Source: Panax quinquefolius (Eukaryota > Streptophyta > Magnoliopsida > Apiales > Araliaceae). From it: 64,000 nucleotides of DNA. Positions 10,731 through 23,110 of this stretch are shown one piece after another. The DNA lies in the NCBI GenBank assembly GCA_020205615.1, contig CM035171.1, forward strand, positions 12,552,625 to 12,616,624. Direction: 5' to 3'. Position 1 is the first letter of the stretch; each line of letters opens with the position of its first letter. A program made the translations under genes and the position numbers. The notes below the pieces were generated by a model. It had not been told where the DNA came from. It saw only the letters and a program-made list of their open reading frames with translations, and ran no database searches.

Positions 10731-12696
10731 AATAGAATCCAAGTAGCTTTCAGTGCCTTTTTCAAATCTAATTTGCGAGAAGTACCCCGGTGATGACATC
10801 TATCACGTGCCTTGCAAATTATTAGCTAGTAACACTTCTTTGGCCGGTTGAAGCTACCTGAGACGCAGGCCCTCTGTCTCTGCTTGTTGATTAGTTACGC
10901 GCGTACATCTTCGAATTAAAGCACCGCCTTGTACCTTTCTTTCAATAAAGTCCTTCAAACTAGCACGATCATTTATATCATGACCGGAGCTTGATGGTAA
11001 TCCACAATACTTTCGAGAATTTCCTTTTAGGGCTTAATGTTATCTCGAGGTGGTTCGAAAATAGGTTGATTCTTAATTTGATCCAATATAATGCATACGT
11101 ATTAAGTGTTGTGTACGTTCTATTCACTCTTTGGGTTGAAGCGGACGAACGTCCTCCACCTCTCTCTCAATTGTTAAACTTTTTGACCCGCCCGTAATGC
11201 GGTCTTTATTACCCTCATTCTTTCTACGGTCTTTATCGGTTCTATCCGATCTGTCTCTTAAGCCCTGGCAAGCGGGGCGTTTGAGGGGCGTCCATGGCTT
11301 CCTCCACCACGATATAACCTTCACTTTGTCAAAGGCCTCGTGAAGACTCTTGGGTGATGAAACATCAACTTCTTCACTAACTTCTACGATTGACGGATCC
11401 AACCCATTCAAACACAATCAACGGCTGTAGATCATTCAAGTCATCTGGCCGATTGCTTCACGGAATCTCTTCACATATTGGCCCAAAGACTCATTCGAAA
11501 GCCTATTTAACTTTGGTTTTCCCTTCTTTTATTTGCTCCGAGCGAGCATGAAATTTCTTGCACATATACGCCCAAGATGAAATTGAATCTGAGGGCAACG
11601 TCCCCATCAATCTGCCGGGCATCCTTTAAGTGTTATGACAAAAGTATGACACTTAGCGACATCGCTTAAAGTCGTAATAATCCATCGATCGATTGAGCGC
11701 TTTGTGGTCATAGGATCCCCGATCCATCATAACTCTTAATATGGGGCAACTTCTTGGTGGGGTTGACTTTTCTTTAAGAATCTCCGCCAAGAAAAGGGGA
11801 TGCCTTCTTTTCCAAAGTGTCCTTGTCTTTTGTACCAATGGCTTGCTTACGAAGTTCCTTTAACTCTTTAACCAAATACTCTACACCTTTCGGTTGAGAT
11901 GATGCTTCTTTCTCCGTTGACTCCTTTCTCCTCTGGTAGGCCGGGTTCACGACAATAGAGCCTTGACTCTGAAGGGCTTCTTGATGACGAGTGTCTACAG
12001 GCGGTGTACCTCGGTAGACTCTCGGGAGTCTACAATCTCTAGATATGCTTCGTCTTTGTGCGCACCGGAGGCGAAAATGTCTGACAATAAGGGCTTTCTT
12101 TGTGGTTTGAGTGCGATCCTGGATCGACCTCTTCGTTCTCTCCGACCTGCTCCTTAGAATCGACGAGGGTGATGTACCTCCTCGATCTTTGAGGAGTAGG
12201 GCTTGAGATCTTCTTCTTTCTCGATTTGACCTCGAGACTCTCGTCTGAATGAAACGTGTTCTTTTCCACTTGATGTCCTTGCTCTTGAATTGATTATAAC
12301 CGAGTTCATCATCTCTCAACTCTGTGTCCCGGGCCATTCTTTCATTATATCCTGTCGTTACTTCACGAGTACTTCCATTGCTCTATCAAACATCATCTGT
12401 CATCCCAGCAGGTTGTGAAGCTTTTTCATTCTGGTCCTCTCGGTATCGAGTTCTAGCGAAGTGCCTTCTACTCGCTTTAGACCATGGCGAGCCAACTTTA
12501 TCGGTCGGAAGACTAACCCACGTTTAGCCTTGCCGTTGCCTTCGAATCAGAAAATCTTGAGGGATCGTTTGGATGTTGTCTTTAGCATGAACACTTATTC
12601 TTGGGTCTCAAGCGATCTTTAACACACTTTCGTCGTGGTGTCGATTCACTTTGACTCTCGGTTGCCCTTGAGTGTAGGTGTTCTACTCTTCACCAT
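10731..12696 (-). pseudogene. gag region of A1
   Basis: Gag forms the particle that packages element RNA. The minus strand has diverged gag pieces. One (11,124-11,417) holds SPKSLHEAFDKVKV and LNGLDPSIVEVSEEVDV. Others (11,653-12,337) hold QPKGVEYLVKELKELRKQAI, KDKDTLEKKASPFL and an Arg/Ser/Asp-rich basic stretch. The likely start is the ATG at 12,696 (MVKSRTP), which is shared with the fragment at 14,064-14,796. No frame remains open. The 3' end lies beyond the inserted solo LTR and is poorly preserved. Confidence 0.6.
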
Positions 12697-12778
12697 GAAT
12701 CTCGACGTAGAACAAACCACGGTTTGTGATTGAAAATATTGGTGACACTAGAACTCACCCTTCTTCTTACAGTGCCAA

Positions 12779-13400
12779 TATTAACACTAAGATCTTTCTC
12801 CACGTCCCAATCACCAAGACGCGTCCGATATCCCCTTGCAGTTCAACAATCAACACTAAAAGCTTGGCTACGACCGAATCGAGGATAGCTCCGTGAGAGT
12901 CGATCTGAAAGATCACAAGGTCGACAATGGAGAAAAATATTATCTAGTGCTGAGAGATAGAATTAGAATTCTAATGAAATGTGTGTATTCTTACCCTCTT
13001 ATGTGATCTTGGCCATGCATACTCCACTCTGGGTTCTCGTGCCACCCCCACCACCTCCGACACCTTTTTCCTCACTTCAAATTCGCTTGAAAGAAAAGTA
13101 AGCAGATCTACCTTCCACACTTTCTTTATTCTTTGTTGCATATGCGTATTATCTTGATCTCATCTCATTAATGCCATGCGCAATGAAAGTGGCGGAACCT
13201 TGATAGTCAACTGTCATTTGGCATAATGATTCTTGGTCAAAGTTAGGTTAAGTGAATGATTTGTATAATGGGCGATATAATAAGTAGCAAATAATAGAAA
13301 TGACCTAAAGTGGTAGGATCCAACCATAACTTAGCAGATAATATGATCCAGAGAGGGCCAATAAATTCAACCCAATAAAAAAAAGAATTATGGCCCAACA
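12779..13400 (-). repeat. 5' LTR of A1
   Basis: It is 622 bp long. The plus-strand start is TATTAACAC, decayed from the TGTTAACGCC seen in the other copies, and the end is GGCCCAACA. Just left, on the minus strand, the primer-binding area begins TTGGCACTGTAAG, immediately after the LTR end TTAA(C)A. Confidence 0.85.
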
Positions 13401-14063
13401 CTAAGTATACGTACCATTTGTATTAAAATTTCCTCTTGTCAAATTAAATATTTCAAGAGATCATCATTACAACAAATTATATAAAATCTGACTATATATC
13501 GATGCAACAATGAATTTAATGAGATGGGGGCCTAACTAACTTTTATGGAAAACCAGTATACAAATTCAAAACGGCTTTATTCCCATCACCACAGGTACAC
13601 TTTAATCAATAGTATTAATACATTGCGAAATAAAGCAAAGTCAGAGTTGGCATTATAGATCAATATGATAGATTATAGATATCGATCACAGAAAAAAATA
13701 AATTTAAATGAGTATAGTCAAATTTCTCTTCCAACAAAAAATTGTATATATATATAGAGAGGAGAGGGGGAGGGAGGGGGAGGGAGGGGGGTCAACATTG
13801 AATTTATATAAGATGAACAATGTGATTTATCAAATATTCATGAATAATGTGATTTATCCGATATTCACTTGTTTTGACGTTTCTGCATGCAAATTCAAAC
13901 TCGGTGTTCAAAATTCTTTGCTTCTTGATTAATAGAGTCAGAACTACAAGCCGCTAAAAAAAAGAAGGAAAAAAAAAAAAAAAGTCTCCACTTTTCTTTC
14001 TTTGCATTCCAATATTTCTTTTAATTAATTAAAGATTGAATATTACAATTGTAATTATTAGCA
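13401..14063. other. AT-rich spacer with a strong G-quadruplex motif
   Basis: No gene is supported. The stretch separates A1 from the broken gag of A2. It contains a (TA)n-GA microsatellite and, at 13,766-13,791, five G-tracts of 3-6 G separated by single A residues. A poly-A run ends near 13,984. The 74-residue plus-strand ORF at 13,708-13,932 only translates this low-complexity DNA. Confidence 0.7.
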
Positions 14064-14796
14064 GGAATCTTTCTCGCGTCCCCAATCTCTAGATATGCTT
14101 CGTCTTTGTGCTCTAAAATCGCGGCGAGAGAATGTGCAACAATAAGGGCTCTCTTTTGAGAGTGCGATCCTGGACCAACCTCTTCGTTCCCTCAGACCAC
14201 CGCTCCTTAGAATCGACAGGGTGATGTACCTCCTCGATCTTTGAGGAGTAGGGCTTAGATCTTCTTCTTTCTCGATTTCGCCTCGAGACTCTCGTCTGAA
14301 TGAACAGTTCTTTTTCCGCCCGGTGTCCTTGCTCTTCTGGATGATTATAATGAGTTCTTCATCTCTCAACTCATCATTCGGCCCATCTGCTCAGTTATAT
14401 CCCATCGTTGCTTCACAAGTACCTCCATAGCTTTATACGCTTCATCACCATCTTGGCTAGTCGTGAAGCCTTTTCATCTTGATCAGTATCGAGTTCTCAG
14501 TGAAGTGCCTTCTACTCCTTTCAGGCCCAGTAGCGGATGCTTTATCAAGGGGTAGACTAACCTCGTTTAACCTTACCCATCTTCTTGATTGAAAATCTTG
14601 AGGATCGTTTGGACGCAAAGGTGCTTGCATGAACACTTATTGACGTCCCCAAGCGATCCTTGAGCTACTCGGGGTGTCGATTCACCGGCGACCCTCGTGC
14701 GCCTTGATGTAGAGTGTTCTACTCTTCACCATGAATATTGACGTAGAACTTGAAAAAATATTGGGGACACTAGAACTCACCCCCTCCTTGCGCCAA
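14064..14796 (-). pseudogene. gag 5' part and leader fragment (A2)
   Basis: It parallels 12,065-12,778 of A1 (shared block AATCTCTAGATATGCTTCG, gag ATG region near 14,733 with MVKSRT). The primer-binding area, TTGGCGCAAGGAGGGG on the minus strand, abuts the LTR at 14,797. Reading frames are broken. Confidence 0.7.
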
Positions 14797-15407
14797 TGTT
14801 AACGCCGGATCTTTCTCCACGTCCCGATCACCAAGGCGTCCCGATATCACCTGCAGATCAACACTTAAAAAGCTTGGCGGCGACCGTCGAGGATAGCTCC
14901 GTGAGAGTGATCTGAGCGATCCACAAGGTTAACAATGGAGAGAAAAATATTATCTAGTGTATGCGAGAGAGATAGAATAAAATTCTAATGAAAAAAGTAT
15001 GTGTTCTTACTCTCTTATGTGATCTTAGCCCGTACGTACTCCACTATCCGGTTTCTGGTACCACCCACCACCTCTCGACACCTTTTCCCTTACTTGGGTC
15101 AAATTGGTAGAAAAAGTAAGCGATCTACTTTCACCCCTCATCCTTTGTTTGTCATTACATAGGTCATCCAGTCCCATCCTCATTAATGCCATGCGACAAA
15201 GTGGCGGACATAATAATCAACGTCATTTGGCATAATGATTCTTGGTCAAAATTGGGATTAAGTGATAATTTGTATAATGGGCGATATAATGACTAGGCCC
15301 AAATAATAAGAATGACCCAAGTGACGAGATCCAACCATGACTTAACATAACATGATCGAGGAGGCCGAATAATTTCGGTAAATAAAGAAAAGGATTATGG
15401 CCCAACA
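14797..15407 (-). repeat. Shared LTR of A2
   Basis: It is 611 bp long, with plus-strand ends TGTTAACGCC and GGCCCAACA. The primer-binding area lies to its left and the purine tract plus antisense ORF to its right, so it acts as a 5' LTR for the left part and as a 3' LTR for the right part. Confidence 0.85.
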
Positions 15408-15676
15408 TTACCCCTAGTCTTATATTAAGCGAGTGTTTAATGAAAGACTATAAACGATATAGGCCAGGGCGTAACCATCATAAAAAATCATAAGAGATCC
15501 AGTGAAACTTGCCAAAGCCCAAATTGTCATCAGTGCGTAAGTAGAAACCCAATAGATGCTGAGCCCACGAAAGTGAAGATATTTAGGTCTAAAAAAGCGG
15601 ATGAAACCCTTCCCATTCATCATCATTACGATGAATTAAATGTGCACGCCCTTAATTACAGGTGCAAGCTGTCGAT

Positions 15677-15685
15677 TATAAAAGG
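15677..15685 (+). promoter_or_regulatory. TATA box of the antisense ORF, copy A2
   Basis: TATAAAAGG lies 106 bp upstream of the ATG at 15,791. It corresponds to the box at 719-727 in A1. Confidence 0.6.
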
Positions 15686-15790
15686 TAAACTTTACCAATT
15701 CTGACGGTTTTACCTGCTAATTCAAAATTTGAACCTTAGAGCTTTTGTTTTCTCTGCAAATTTCTTCCTCTACTTCACAAAATCGAAACA

Positions 15791-18230
15791 ATGGTGGCTG
15801 AAACCTCTAACCAGAACTCTCCTTTGCGTGCAACTCCCATCAGCATCGTTTCTCCCAATTCAAACCCTAACCAAGAGGTTGAAGCTCAACCCTCAATCAT
15901 CCACCATGGGGAAACCGCTTCTACGACTTCTTCTATTTACGACTTCTTCAAAGACGGGGAACAATTTCCTAATGCCAACATCCGTTCTTCGGTCTCTGAA
16001 TCGGAAATTTGCATGCTCAGGAGTCGTTATCAGATTCACGATATGTATCTGATAAGGGCCCTGCTCTGAAGAAGCGTATGTATCAGCAATAGGACGGTTG
16101 GGTGCCATCTTAGGTCACTCTTACGGAGAAGGGAGTTAGCCTTCCTCTTCGTGTTTTCATCATTACCCTTTTAGGGTTTATAGGAGTGGGCTTAGCCAAC
16201 TAGTTGCCAACTCCTACATCCATCTTGGCATTCATTGCATACGCCACTGAACTTGGGATTACTCCCTCTGTTGACATCTTCTTCACCCTCTTCTCTGCTT
16301 TGGTAGGTCTAGAATGGGGCTTCAAAGTGTTGAGTAAGCAATCTCCTCGACCCAACACTAGGTTCGAGAGGAGACCTTTGATGAACACTCCTTCCGAATG
16401 ACAAAGGTTGGCATGAGAAGTGGTTTTTCATCCACGGGGCACTGAGATTTCTTCCCTTCCAATTGGACCACCTCGACCAAGTCTCTGCGACTTGGAGATA
16501 TATCAGAAGAAGAGCGGGTGAGGAGATGGCGGACTTCTTGAGAAAATTCCTCGAAGAATGGAGTTTTACACTTGACCAAACAAGCTTGGTTATATAACCA
16601 CAAATGTAAGTTTTGATTAATTACGCAATATAATTTACGAAATTTGTATAAGTGATACATGTTACGATGTGTGGTTTTTACGGTATCTCGATCAAAAACT
16701 TCTCTGGAGGTGAGAGACACGGAAGATTTTTGGCGGGGAAAATCTTTGATCTGAGTGAAGAGCACCCGTGAAGGATCTTCCGGAGTTAACCCTCTCTTGT
16801 CGATCCTCCAACTTCTTCCCTTCAAAGTGTGAACCTCGAGCAGCGAACCCAATATTCCGAAGAAAACCTTGAACCTCGTAGAAGAAAAGATCCATGAAGC
16901 AGACCAAAATCACCCAATCGAAACAAACCACGAGTGATCACGAAGCAGGTCCACAAGCAACCCCCAAACAACCTCCTCAACTAATCCCAATCCTCCAACC
17001 TCAAGAACCTATCCGGTGAGGAGAAGCCTCTCGATATTCCTTTGCGATCGGGCCAAGGTCGCCCGTGTAAAGAAAATAAGAACTAAAATAACTCCTTTAT
17101 TTGCAAAGAAGAGCTTGAGTCCCTACCTCTTGGTTGTCACTCCTCAATCATATCCACGAAACCCCATTTCACGATAATGAACCAATAGAACCAACCCACA
17201 CGCCTTCCAAAAAAAAAAGCGACCATGACATTCACCACTGGTGCATCTCCTGTTCCTACTTGACTCTTGAGCACACACTGCCGATCTCCTTCTCCACGAA
17301 ACCATACACGTAGACCCTCACCTCTTAGTGAAGAACCTCCACCTTCCCACGAAGAGAACAAACCACAAGAGATTGATGGGAAGCCATACCTTCTCCAACA
17401 ATATGGCCCCAGAGCTTCGATGCTCATTTTCCATTCAAGCTATTGAACACTTTTGTTCGTGAAGCAAGCGATCATCGGTTCGAGAATAGTTCGAATGGAG
17501 ATCTACTTAGTGAAGGCATGAGCTACTTGGCGAAAATGCAGCAGAGTATCTTCTTTATTTACGAATTTATCGCATACTTGTATATCTGGCCCGATCAAAT
17601 AGTATTGAAAATACATGGGCCAATCTCACGGTGTTCGGACGTCTTCGTCCAAGGTCTCTCAAATTTGAAAGCGGAAGAAGAGATCTTGAGGAAGGAGAAT
17701 GTCAATCTTGAAATGCCTTTGGCGAAGGAGAAAACTCAACGTGAATGCCTTCTCCATACAAATGAAGGTCTTCAAAAAGAGTTAGCCCAAGCGAAAGGAG
17801 ATGTGAAGGCCTCGAGGAAGAATTGAAGTCAACCAAAGCACGTACGAGGAGATCGTGAAAATGAGCGTTGGCTTGGTTCGGAGGAAGCGAGATAAGGATG
17901 GAAAAGATCGAGGAGCTAAAGGGTGATCAAAGATCTTGACCAAGACCATCCATAAGTTGGAGGCGGCGGAAAATCGTCACATGAGTGTAAGCGGCTCAAA
18001 CTTGAGGAGGAAATCCAGAAACTTCGAGGCTCTTCGGGACCTTGGGCCTCCATTAATCAGCGACCTTCGCAAACAAATATCTGAAAATCAAACTTCGGAC
18101 GAGATCAACGGAGAAATAATGAAGATATACTCAAGAGTTATGAGCTTTCTTAGAAGTCGTAAGCAAGGAGAAGGCATCTGCGATGATAATCTGGACCCAT
18201 CCTTTTCGATTCTTGAGCGAAGATGGAGTC
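15791..18230 (+). pseudogene. Antisense ORF of Tat element, copy A2
   Basis: Here the ATG is in frame: MVAETSNQNSPLRATPI starts at 15,791 and runs to EICMLRSRYQIHDMY before a frameshift near 16,065. ATELGITPSVDIFFTLFSAL (16,240-16,300) and the block ending at the WLYNHK region follow. The intron donor GTAAGTTTTG is at 16,606, but the expected TTTGCAG acceptor near 16,684 reads TTTTACGG, so splicing there should fail. The C-terminal coiled-coil-like part is better kept than in A1: 17,443-17,826 contains FVQGLSNLKAEEEILRKEN, LAKEKTQRE and GLQKELAQAKGDVKAS. Multiple frameshifts make it a pseudogene. The pattern of conservation fits a former protein gene of about 700-800 residues (my estimate from span). 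Confidence 0.7.
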
Positions 18231-18562
18231 AGAAGGCGATGTTCTTTGTTTATGTCTTTTTCGTCTTTAATTTACAACATCTGTAAAATGGTCAATAGTG
18301 TAATTAAATTAAATATTGAATGAAAATGGCTTTATTCCTTATGACTTGGTTTATTATCTGCCATACTCCGATATTTCATTAAGTGAAAAAATGCACCACC
18401 CCGTAAATTTGAACTTTGAGGCGTTGAGTAACAACTAAGCATGCCATTTAACGGATGAAGTGTAAGAATGAAACTTTACGAACTCAACACTTAGAAAAAT
18501 TTTAGGTAATAAAGTAAAGGAATACTTATTAGTTCACGAAGTGTGAGACATATCTCCCGTTA

Positions 18563-18940
18563 GGAATTTTTTACCCCTAAAGGCCTAACAAAACCTAAAG
18601 ATGACATTTACTACTCACCACGAAGAGCGCGACAAAGTCGAAGGATGACAACTTGCCTACCAGAAGAACGACAAAGGAGTCTAAGTGTTGACAATTGCCT
18701 ACCACGTGGGGCTGACAACGTCTTAAAGATGACACTTTACCTACCACGAAGGGCTGACAAGGTCTAAGTGACCACTCAGCCGAAGAGGCGCCATCGAATG
18801 GCGGTGAGTCCACCGAACCTCCCCAACACCAATGGCGTTTGCCTACCACGAAGGGCACGACAAACTCATGGGACCACCTATGAAAAAAGGCTGCCCATCG
18901 AATGGCCCGTGAGTCCACCGAACCTCCCCAACCCGATGCG
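18563..18940. repeat. Tandem repeats between pol and antisense ORF, copy A2
   Basis: It uses the same units as at 3,660-4,165: the TTGCCTACCACG core about every 42 bp, then longer units with CATCGAATGGC and GAGTCCACCGAACCTCC. It is shorter and more indel-ridden than A1. The stretch 18,231-18,562 before it is the same AT-rich spacer as in A1. Confidence 0.8.
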
Positions 18941-19009
18941 ATCACCGATCGAATGAAGACAAAATTTGTTCGAAAAAAAGAAACTTTATTGATGGTGACA
19001 TAAATATTC

Positions 19010-20461
19010 TGACCTTCCGTATCACATACATCATTTTTCTTGAAAGTATTTTTAAGCTTCCAGCTGACGTGCAAGTATTCTTAATTCTTTGACCATCTAA
19101 TGCTTTCATCGATAAGTTCCCACCCGACACTTGATTTATTTCATACGGTCCTTCCAGATTTGGCATCGAACTTTCCTATATTACGAGGTGTAGATGCTTG
19201 AACTTCTCGAGGATAAAATCTCCCACCTCGAACCTTGACATTTTACTCCCTTATTATAATGTTTAGCCACTCTTGATTTGATAACTTGCCAACTGATTAA
19301 AATTTTTCTCTTACTTTTTAAATAAATCGAGTTGGCCTTAAGCCCTTCCTCATTATAAATTTCTGAATTAGGTGGCACGAAGGTGGGAGATCCAATTTCA
19401 AGCTGGAACTAAGGCATCGATTACCATAAGCCAATCTAAAGGTGAATCTCTGTTGTAGTCCTTGGAGTAGTTCGATAAGCCCACAACACGCTAAGTAGCT
19501 CCTCTGGCCATCGGCCCTTGGCTTCATTCAATCTACGCTTGATCCCATTCAGCAACGTTCTGTTGGTCACTTCAACTTGTCCATTTGTTATGGATGAGCT
19601 CTTGAGGTCTTTACGTGTTGAATCCTAGTTCTTTCAAGAATGCCTCAAATTTCGATCCCACAAACCGTGGCGTCCAGTTGTCCCGGATACCAACACCTTA
19701 GGAATCCAAGGCGAAACACCACAGACTCCTTTATAAACTTTAGGCATTCCTTTTCGTTATTGGCCAAAGTGGTTTTGCCTCCACCCACTTGAGTCATATA
19801 ATCAATAGCAACTATAATGGGTGACTGACCTTTAGCTTTGGTAATGGACGATGATATCAACCCCCAGACGGTGAAGGGTATAGGAGATAAGATCGGTATA
19901 GCTCTTACGGTGGGCGATGTTATGAATCAGATTTGTTTAGTTGACATTTCTGACTTCTTGACGTACTCGGTTGCTTCTTTTTGAAGATGGTGAGGCAATA
20001 GTACCCACGAAGTACCTTATAAATTTAATGACTTAGGCGCCATATAAGGTCACCACAAATACCTTCATGTACTTCCGAAGAGCATAGTCGACAGGATGGA
20101 GTCAAGCATTTCAATAGTGGAGATGAAAAGCTCTTGAACGGATCTCCATCAATCGAGAACAAAATTAGCACTTTTATACTTAACTTTTTTGGCGAGCATC
20201 CGTCCAGAAGGTAAGGCGCCATCTGCCGGATCTCTATATGGAGTCGACCAGCAGTTGGTTGATTGATACACATCAAGATTCATAATAGACCTTTGGGATG
20301 TTGCAAAGTTTGTAAATAAACCGACCCATCGAAGGCGTTAACATCCGTAGTGGCTAATTTGGAGAATCGTGACAATTGAATTGTTATTACGCTCGATCCT
20401 TGAAACTCATAAGATTGGAAATCTTGAAGTTGCTCCTTGATTACGGTTAGATATTGGATCA
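19010..20461 (-). pseudogene. Integrase and RNase H linker region of A2 pol (cut by gap)
   Basis: It parallels 4,270-5,720 of A1. Readable pieces include MPNLEGPYEI near 19,160, KHYNKGVKC near 19,250, and SLAYKV-type zinc-domain remnants near 20,040. All frames are broken by short indels. The coding sequence runs into the N run at 20,462. Confidence 0.75.
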
Positions 20462-20561
20462 NNNNNNNNNNNNNNNNNNNNNNNNNNNNNNNNNNNNNNN
20501 NNNNNNNNNNNNNNNNNNNNNNNNNNNNNNNNNNNNNNNNNNNNNNNNNNNNNNNNNNNNN
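20462..20561. other. Assembly gap of 100 N
   Basis: Exactly 100 N, the usual placeholder for a gap of unknown length. The sequence after the gap repeats the part of pol already passed before it, so the true content here is unknown. Confidence 0.99.
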
Positions 20562-21060
20562 TCAAGCACTCTTGTTCCGTTATTAACAAAGTGGTTTCGC
20601 CTCTACCCACTTAGTCGTGTAATCAATAAAAATTACTGATAAAGTGACGACCTTTAGCTTTAGGCAATCGGACCCAATATATCTACCCCAGACGTGAAGG
20701 GTATAGGAGATAAAATCGAATATAGCTCTTACGGTGGTCGATGTGAATCGGACTATTGAAATGGCATTTTCACATCTCTTGACATACTCAGTAGCTTCCT
20801 TGAAAATTGTGAGCCAATAGTATCCCTGTCAAGTACTTTATAAGCCAAAGACTTGGCGACCATATGATCACCAAGAATACCCTCGTGAACCTCCAAGAAG
20901 AGCATACTTACTTCGGATGGAACCGGACATTTCAAAGAATGGTGAGGAAAATGTCAACCGATAAAGATCCCCATCAATAAGAACAAAATTGGCACTCTTG
21001 TACTTGATCTTTTTTGCCAAAGATCGATCTCGAAGGAAGGACGTCCATCTCGCCAAATAC
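20562..21060 (-). pseudogene. Integrase N-terminal region of B pol
   Basis: The minus strand reads VHEGILGDHMVAKSLAYKVL (about 20,840-20,910), the zinc-binding start of integrase, after a linker with KIKYKSANFVLIDGDLYRL (about 20,950-21,015). The core is lost at the gap. Confidence 0.7.
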
Positions 21061-22190
21061 TTTCGATGTAGGAGTCATCCAAAGAGCTTAGATCGCTCGA
21101 TACATCATCAACCGTCTTTGAACACTCGGTCAACGCAAAACTTCCAAATAAACCAATCCGTTGAAAACATCTCGCATCCGTAGTGGCGGCTTGACGGTCG
21201 TTAGCGGTGGAATTGTCGTTACGCTCTATGCCCCAAACTTCATCTGAAGCGAAATATCAAGTCGATCTTTTAATTCGCGCCAGATACTTGATCATCCGGT
21301 CCCACGAGCTTCGTAATCTCCCGACAAATTTGCTTAACGACCAACCGAGAATCACTATAAATGATCGACTTCGGACTTCTGACTCCTTGCCGATCGGACA
21401 CTCATAACACTTTGCTTCATACTAAACCCGTTGTTAAATCGCTTTAAACCCGAATCGATGGCTCATTGAACCTTGAATCCTCTCCGGACTCGTCGAAAAT
21501 AATTAACGCCCCACTAATGATCATCAGAGAGATCCATCTGCATGCGGCGTCAAACATTCTCGACCTCATTTGAAGAAGCTGCAATCGCTTTCGATCGACG
21601 ATTGACCTCTCCAGCAACTCGGCATCTCTGCCGGTGAACGAACATTCCACCATAAAATCGGCAAAGCTGACCTTGATAGCGGTTCGGGGATGGTATTCAA
21701 TGAAAATTGGGACAACTCCATAGTCCATGCCGCTTCAGTCGCTCACTGAAACCTCTGGCTTGCCCATCACCTTCTTCAACGGCCGATCCGTGTAGGCGAT
21801 CGAGCCAGAGCCTATGAAAATATTGTGAAGCTTTCTACTAGCAATTATTAAAGCAAAGAAAATTTCTCAATATTCGAATTACTGGTTTGACATCTCGTAG
21901 GACGTGGTCGACATAATAGGCCGGATCTTTCCTTCCCGATCTCTCCGAACCAACACCGCTCCAACTACCAAAGAACTTGCTGCGCAAGGTATAAATATAA
22001 GGTCTCTGTTGGGGCAAGCTTCACCAATAAAGGAAGCGAAAGATGATATGTCTTTATGCCTTGGAAGGCGTCTTCACACTCTCAAGTCCATCTGAACGTC
22101 TTTCGCATTCTTCTACCCTTCAATGTGTCAAAGAAAGGAAGGCATCTCTCCGCAGATTTGGCGATTTAACCTCCTTAAAGCCGCAATCCT
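21061..22190 (-). pseudogene. RNase H regions of B pol
   Basis: It parallels 5,500-6,480 of A1. FIEYHPRTAIKVSFADFMVECSF can be read near 21,640-21,710, corresponding to the end of the first RNase H. The second RNase H region lies at about 21,290-21,600. It is heavily frameshifted. Confidence 0.6.
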
Positions 22191-23110
22191 ACCAACCGAA
22201 ACGTTGGGCGTCTTTGAACGACTGAGGAGTCTTCATATCAAGAATGGCCTGGATCTTCTCCGGGATGGCCTCGATGCCCCTCTGATGACGAGATAACCTG
22301 AAACTTTTCTGCACCAAGACCGAAAGTACATTTGGTAGGATTGAGTCTCGATTGACGATAACGAGACACGATGAAAGCATTCCACCAGATCGTCCAAATG
22401 CTTCTGAATCTGCATACTCTTCACGATCATGTCATCTATATAAACCTCCATATTCCTCCCCAGCTGCCTGTCGAAGATGAAGTTCATCATTCTCTGGTAG
22501 GTGGCTCCAAAGATTTATGAGGCCAAAAGTCATCTTTTTATAGGCGTGCACCGAATCGGTGTGTGTAATGAACGCTTGTCTTTGGAATGTCCTCTTTGCA
22601 TGAATATTTGATGATAACTTTGAAAAAGCATCCATAAAGCTTAGTAATGCATACCCTCAAGTGTCATCGATGAAATGATCGATATAGGCGAAGGATAAAG
22701 TCCTTCTGACAAGCTTTATTGAGATCGGTGTAGTCGATGCAAACCCGCCATTTTCCATTCTGCTTCTGCACCAACACCACATTCGCTATCCACTCTGGGT
22801 AATCAATTTCATAGATGAAGTCAGCAGCTTTGCAATCTCTTCATCAATGATCTTTTGTCGTTCTGGCGCAAAGATCCGCCTTTTCTCGACGAATGACTGC
22901 TTCTTCAAGGATCTATCTTCGATTTATGCTCGCCTACCTTTCGCTTAACTCCGGCATGTCTGTGGTTCCCATGCAAAAATATCCGCATAGCAATGTAGAA
23001 GAGTTCCATAAGGTTTGTCGAAAGAGGTTACGGTAGACCCGAACCAATCCTCACCGCTCTTGTCCGGCTTTTAGATGACCAACTCGATCTCCTCCGTTCC
23101 CCTCGCAGGG
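22191..23110 (-). pseudogene. Reverse transcriptase region of B pol
   Basis: YIDDM is at 22,428-22,442 within LGRNMEVYIDDMIVKSM. HAYKKMTFGLIN lies just upstream, and RGIEAIPEKIQAILDMKTP downstream near 22,235-22,300. The N-terminal half (22,640-23,110) keeps the gypsy pattern only in pieces. The frames shift repeatedly. Confidence 0.8.

Larger units (their letters stand above)
1..13400 (-). mobile_element. Tat-lineage (Retand-like) Ty3/gypsy retrotransposon, copy A1, degenerate
   Basis: The right LTR (12,779-13,400) and the left LTR (ending at 442, start outside the window) share sequence, for example 1-60 with 12,960-13,020. Between them, in minus-strand order, lie gag, protease, RT, RNase H, a second RNase H, integrase, a tandem-repeat block and a plus-strand ORF. 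RT followed by two RNase H domains, an antisense ORF after pol, and tandem repeats between pol and the 3' LTR are known marks of the plant Tat lineage (Retand, Ogre and relatives). Every coding part is broken by stops or frameshifts, so this copy should be unable to move by itself. A later insertion (8,137-10,725) splits it. The base after the right LTR starts CTAAG; the matching left target site is outside the window. Confidence 0.9.
14064..20461 (-). mobile_element. Rearranged Tat/Retand-like element, copy A2 (to assembly gap)
   Basis: From left to right: gag start and leader (14,064-14,796), one LTR (14,797-15,407), the antisense ORF (15,791-18,230), tandem repeats (18,563-18,940) and integrase/linker (19,010-20,461). 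One LTR therefore sits between a 5' internal end on its left and a 3' internal end on its right. The arrangement is that of two elements sharing one LTR. Sequence is close to A1 throughout but differs by many small indels. The gag side stops abruptly at 14,064, and the pol side ends at the N gap. Confidence 0.82.
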
